From Candidatus Kryptoniota bacterium (lineage in GTDB: Bacteria; Bacteroidota; Ignavibacteria; Kryptoniales; Kryptoniaceae), in the NCBI GenBank assembly GCA_938074445.1, contig CALJEK010000039.1:1-64000 (forward strand): a stretch of DNA of 64,000 bases. Direction: 5' to 3'. Position numbers and translations under genes: made by a program. The notes under the pieces are model-generated. The model searched no databases, was not told where the DNA came from, and worked only from the letters and a program-made list of their open reading frames with translations. Below are positions 62,377 to 64,000 of this stretch, piece after piece. How positions within the stretch are numbered: position 1 is the stretch's first letter; the number at the start of each line of letters is the position of its first letter.

Positions 62377-63942
62377 TTATTTTGTTTTTTCTTCATTTAA
62401 ACTGTAAAGCCACTTGGCAAGTGCCTTCCTCTCCTGCTCCGTCCCTTCGAATGGGGGCATATATTCACTTAACATATCAAGGCGCTGAATTTGGAAATCA
62501 ATATAGTTTTCATCCCAACCTTTAACAAGTTCTTTTATGTGATCGATAGTATGGCAACTTTCACATTTATCCTTAAAAACTTCCTTACCAAGTTTGAGAA
62601 CATCTTTTCCCTTTGTCTCTTTAATTTTAGTTAATACCGTTGCTTTTTTTTCACTTAAACTATAAAGCCACTTGGCAAGCGCTTTTCTCTCTTGCTCCGT
62701 TCCGTAAAATGGGGGCATAAAACCTTTTAACATATCGAGATGCTGAAGTTGGAAATCAATATAACTCTCAGTCCAACCACTCACGAGTTTCTTTATCCCA
62801 TTATACCCATCAATAGTATGACAGCTTTGACATTGAACTTTAAAAATTTCCCTACCAGCCTCAAGTGCGTTTTCTTCACTTATTTCTTTAACCGAAACCC
62901 ATTTAGCAAAGTTTAATATTCCAGATTCATTTATCTTGTCAGCGTGAGCCTTTAGAATAGCGTTAGAATACATATAGTTGTAAATTATATACGGTTTTCT
63001 AACTGCCTCTCTCACCCACTCAGTTACAGCAGTAACCATAAATCCAAGGACAAGCAATCCTAACGCAAATGCAAACGATGTTTGTTTTGGTGTTTTAATG
63101 GGCCCAAGCCATGCAAATAAAGCAATGATAAGCGAAAACACAACACTTAACGCTGCGAAAACGGTAACGGCTGGCGCACCACCCATTATAATTTCGCGGG
63201 CAAGCGGTGGAATAATTGAAATATACCATATTCCCGCCACAGGAATGAGAATGAAAGCTGGAACTAACCACTTGCCTGAATATTGAACAACCTTAGTTCG
63301 CAACTCTTCATCCTTCAAGCGAGTTGCTGTTATCAAAGAATATAAACCCGCAAGTGCGAGGGCAACCCCAGTTCTTATAAAAAGAGATGGAAAGTATGAT
63401 GGATTGAAAAAGCCGATCCAGAATTTCTTTGAAGGTTCAGTAAACGGAATATCAACCCACTTTCCAGATGTAAGCATGAAAGTAAGAATTCCATTAATGA
63501 TAACTAAGCTAAGATAAGCCCCAGCAAAATAAATCCATCCAATTATGTTATGCGTCTTTGGATCAAGTTTATCCCATGTTGCATAGTAGATTAAAATTGC
63601 TGAGATTTCAACGATAAAAAACACCCATTCAATCGCCCACCCAAAGACATAGCTATGAATTAAGGTTGATGTGGCAGACGGATGCACAAGCCCTATTGTA
63701 AACCAAATTCCAACGCCAGATAGAGCGCCAAATACAACGGTGATAAGTAGGAAAAACTTTGAATGCTTTTTCAAGTAATCGATAAGCTTTTGATCGTTCT
63801 CTTTGATCGCCTTTCTTTCAGTTAAAGCAAGATAAATTCCTCCACCAACTGCAAAATGAGATACAAATACGTGCAAAATTGCAACGATACCAATTAAAAT
63901 CCCTCCACCAATTAATGGAACATCCCAAAATGGGTAGTTCAT
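62377..63942 (-). CDS. CydA-like polytopic membrane protein with two C-terminal tandem c-type heme domains
   Basis: LHVFVSHFAVGGGIYLALTE...FGALSGVGIWFTIGLVHP...FGWAIEWVFFIVEISAILIYYATWDKL; CQSCH and CESCH. Confidence 0.65.
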   Translation of the reverse strand: MNYPFWDVPLIGGGILIGIVAILHVFVSHFAVGGGIYLALTERKAIKENDQKLIDYLKKHSKFFLLITVVFGALSGVGIWFTIGLVHPSATSTLIHSYVFGWAIEWVFFIVEISAILIYYATWDKLDPKTHNIIGWIYFAGAYLSLVIINGILTFMLTSGKWVDIPFTEPSKKFWIGFFNPSYFPSLFIRTGVALALAGLYSLITATRLKDEELRTKVVQYSGKWLVPAFILIPVAGIWYISIIPPLAREIIMGGAPAVTVFAALSVVFSLIIALFAWLGPIKTPKQTSFAFALGLLVLGFMVTAVTEWVREAVRKPYIIYNYMYSNAILKAHADKINESGILNFAKWVSVKEISEENALEAGREIFKVQCQSCHTIDGYNGIKKLVSGWTESYIDFQLQHLDMLKGFMPPFYGTEQERKALAKWLYSLSEKKATVLTKIKETKGKDVLKLGKEVFKDKCESCHTIDHIKELVKGWDENYIDFQIQRLDMLSEYMPPFEGTEQERKALAKWLYSLNEEKTK

Positions 63943-64000
63943 TGTAGATGCTCCTACCTTTATTTTTAAATCGTTTATAATTTAGCGCTGAATAGAAAAC

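Noticed and set aside
61250-63942. Interpretation as NrfD/PsrC-type or NorB-type subunits
   Set aside because: No NorB catalytic His motifs and no NrfD-like pattern or adjacent Fe-S subunit; the CydA-like residue pattern fits better, though structure prediction is needed.

Overview
AT-rich, gene-dense chromosomal window that looks like a thermophilic or anaerobic member of the Bacteroidota/Ignavibacteriota/Kryptonia area. That placement is an inference from a T9SS C-terminal sorting domain, Bacteroidota-type cox gene content and the futalosine-type menaquinone gene mqnD. Respiratory genes dominate. (1) The left edge holds a partial nosZ on the minus strand. It is absent from the ORF track because it runs off the window. 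It is the last gene of a six-gene operon: Rrf2, FAD/Fe-S oxidoreductase, Rieske, fused cytochrome b, pentaheme cytochrome c, nosZ. (2) A second, paralogous bc-type module at 12.9-18.7 kb has a split cytochrome b and an octaheme cytochrome c, and lies downstream of atpD-atpC. (3) An A-type cytochrome c oxidase cluster lies at 20.5-28.8 kb. (4) A T9SS-sorted nonaheme cytochrome lies at 33-35 kb. (5) The rimP-nusA-infB-rbfA-truB-ribF-rpsO-pnp operon has a terminator-like hairpin against its first start codon. (6) A predicted M1 metallopeptidase is fused to an Omp85-like barrel at 58-61 kb. (7) At 61.2-63.9 kb there are two paralogous CydA-like membrane proteins, one carrying two tandem c-type heme domains. 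The strongest candidates for something under-described are the CydA-like pair, the nosZ-linked Rieske/b/c/FAD module and the metallopeptidase-Omp85 fusion. No CRISPR array, tRNA, rRNA, IS element or prophage was recognised. All family calls come from reading motifs in the translations; no searches were run.
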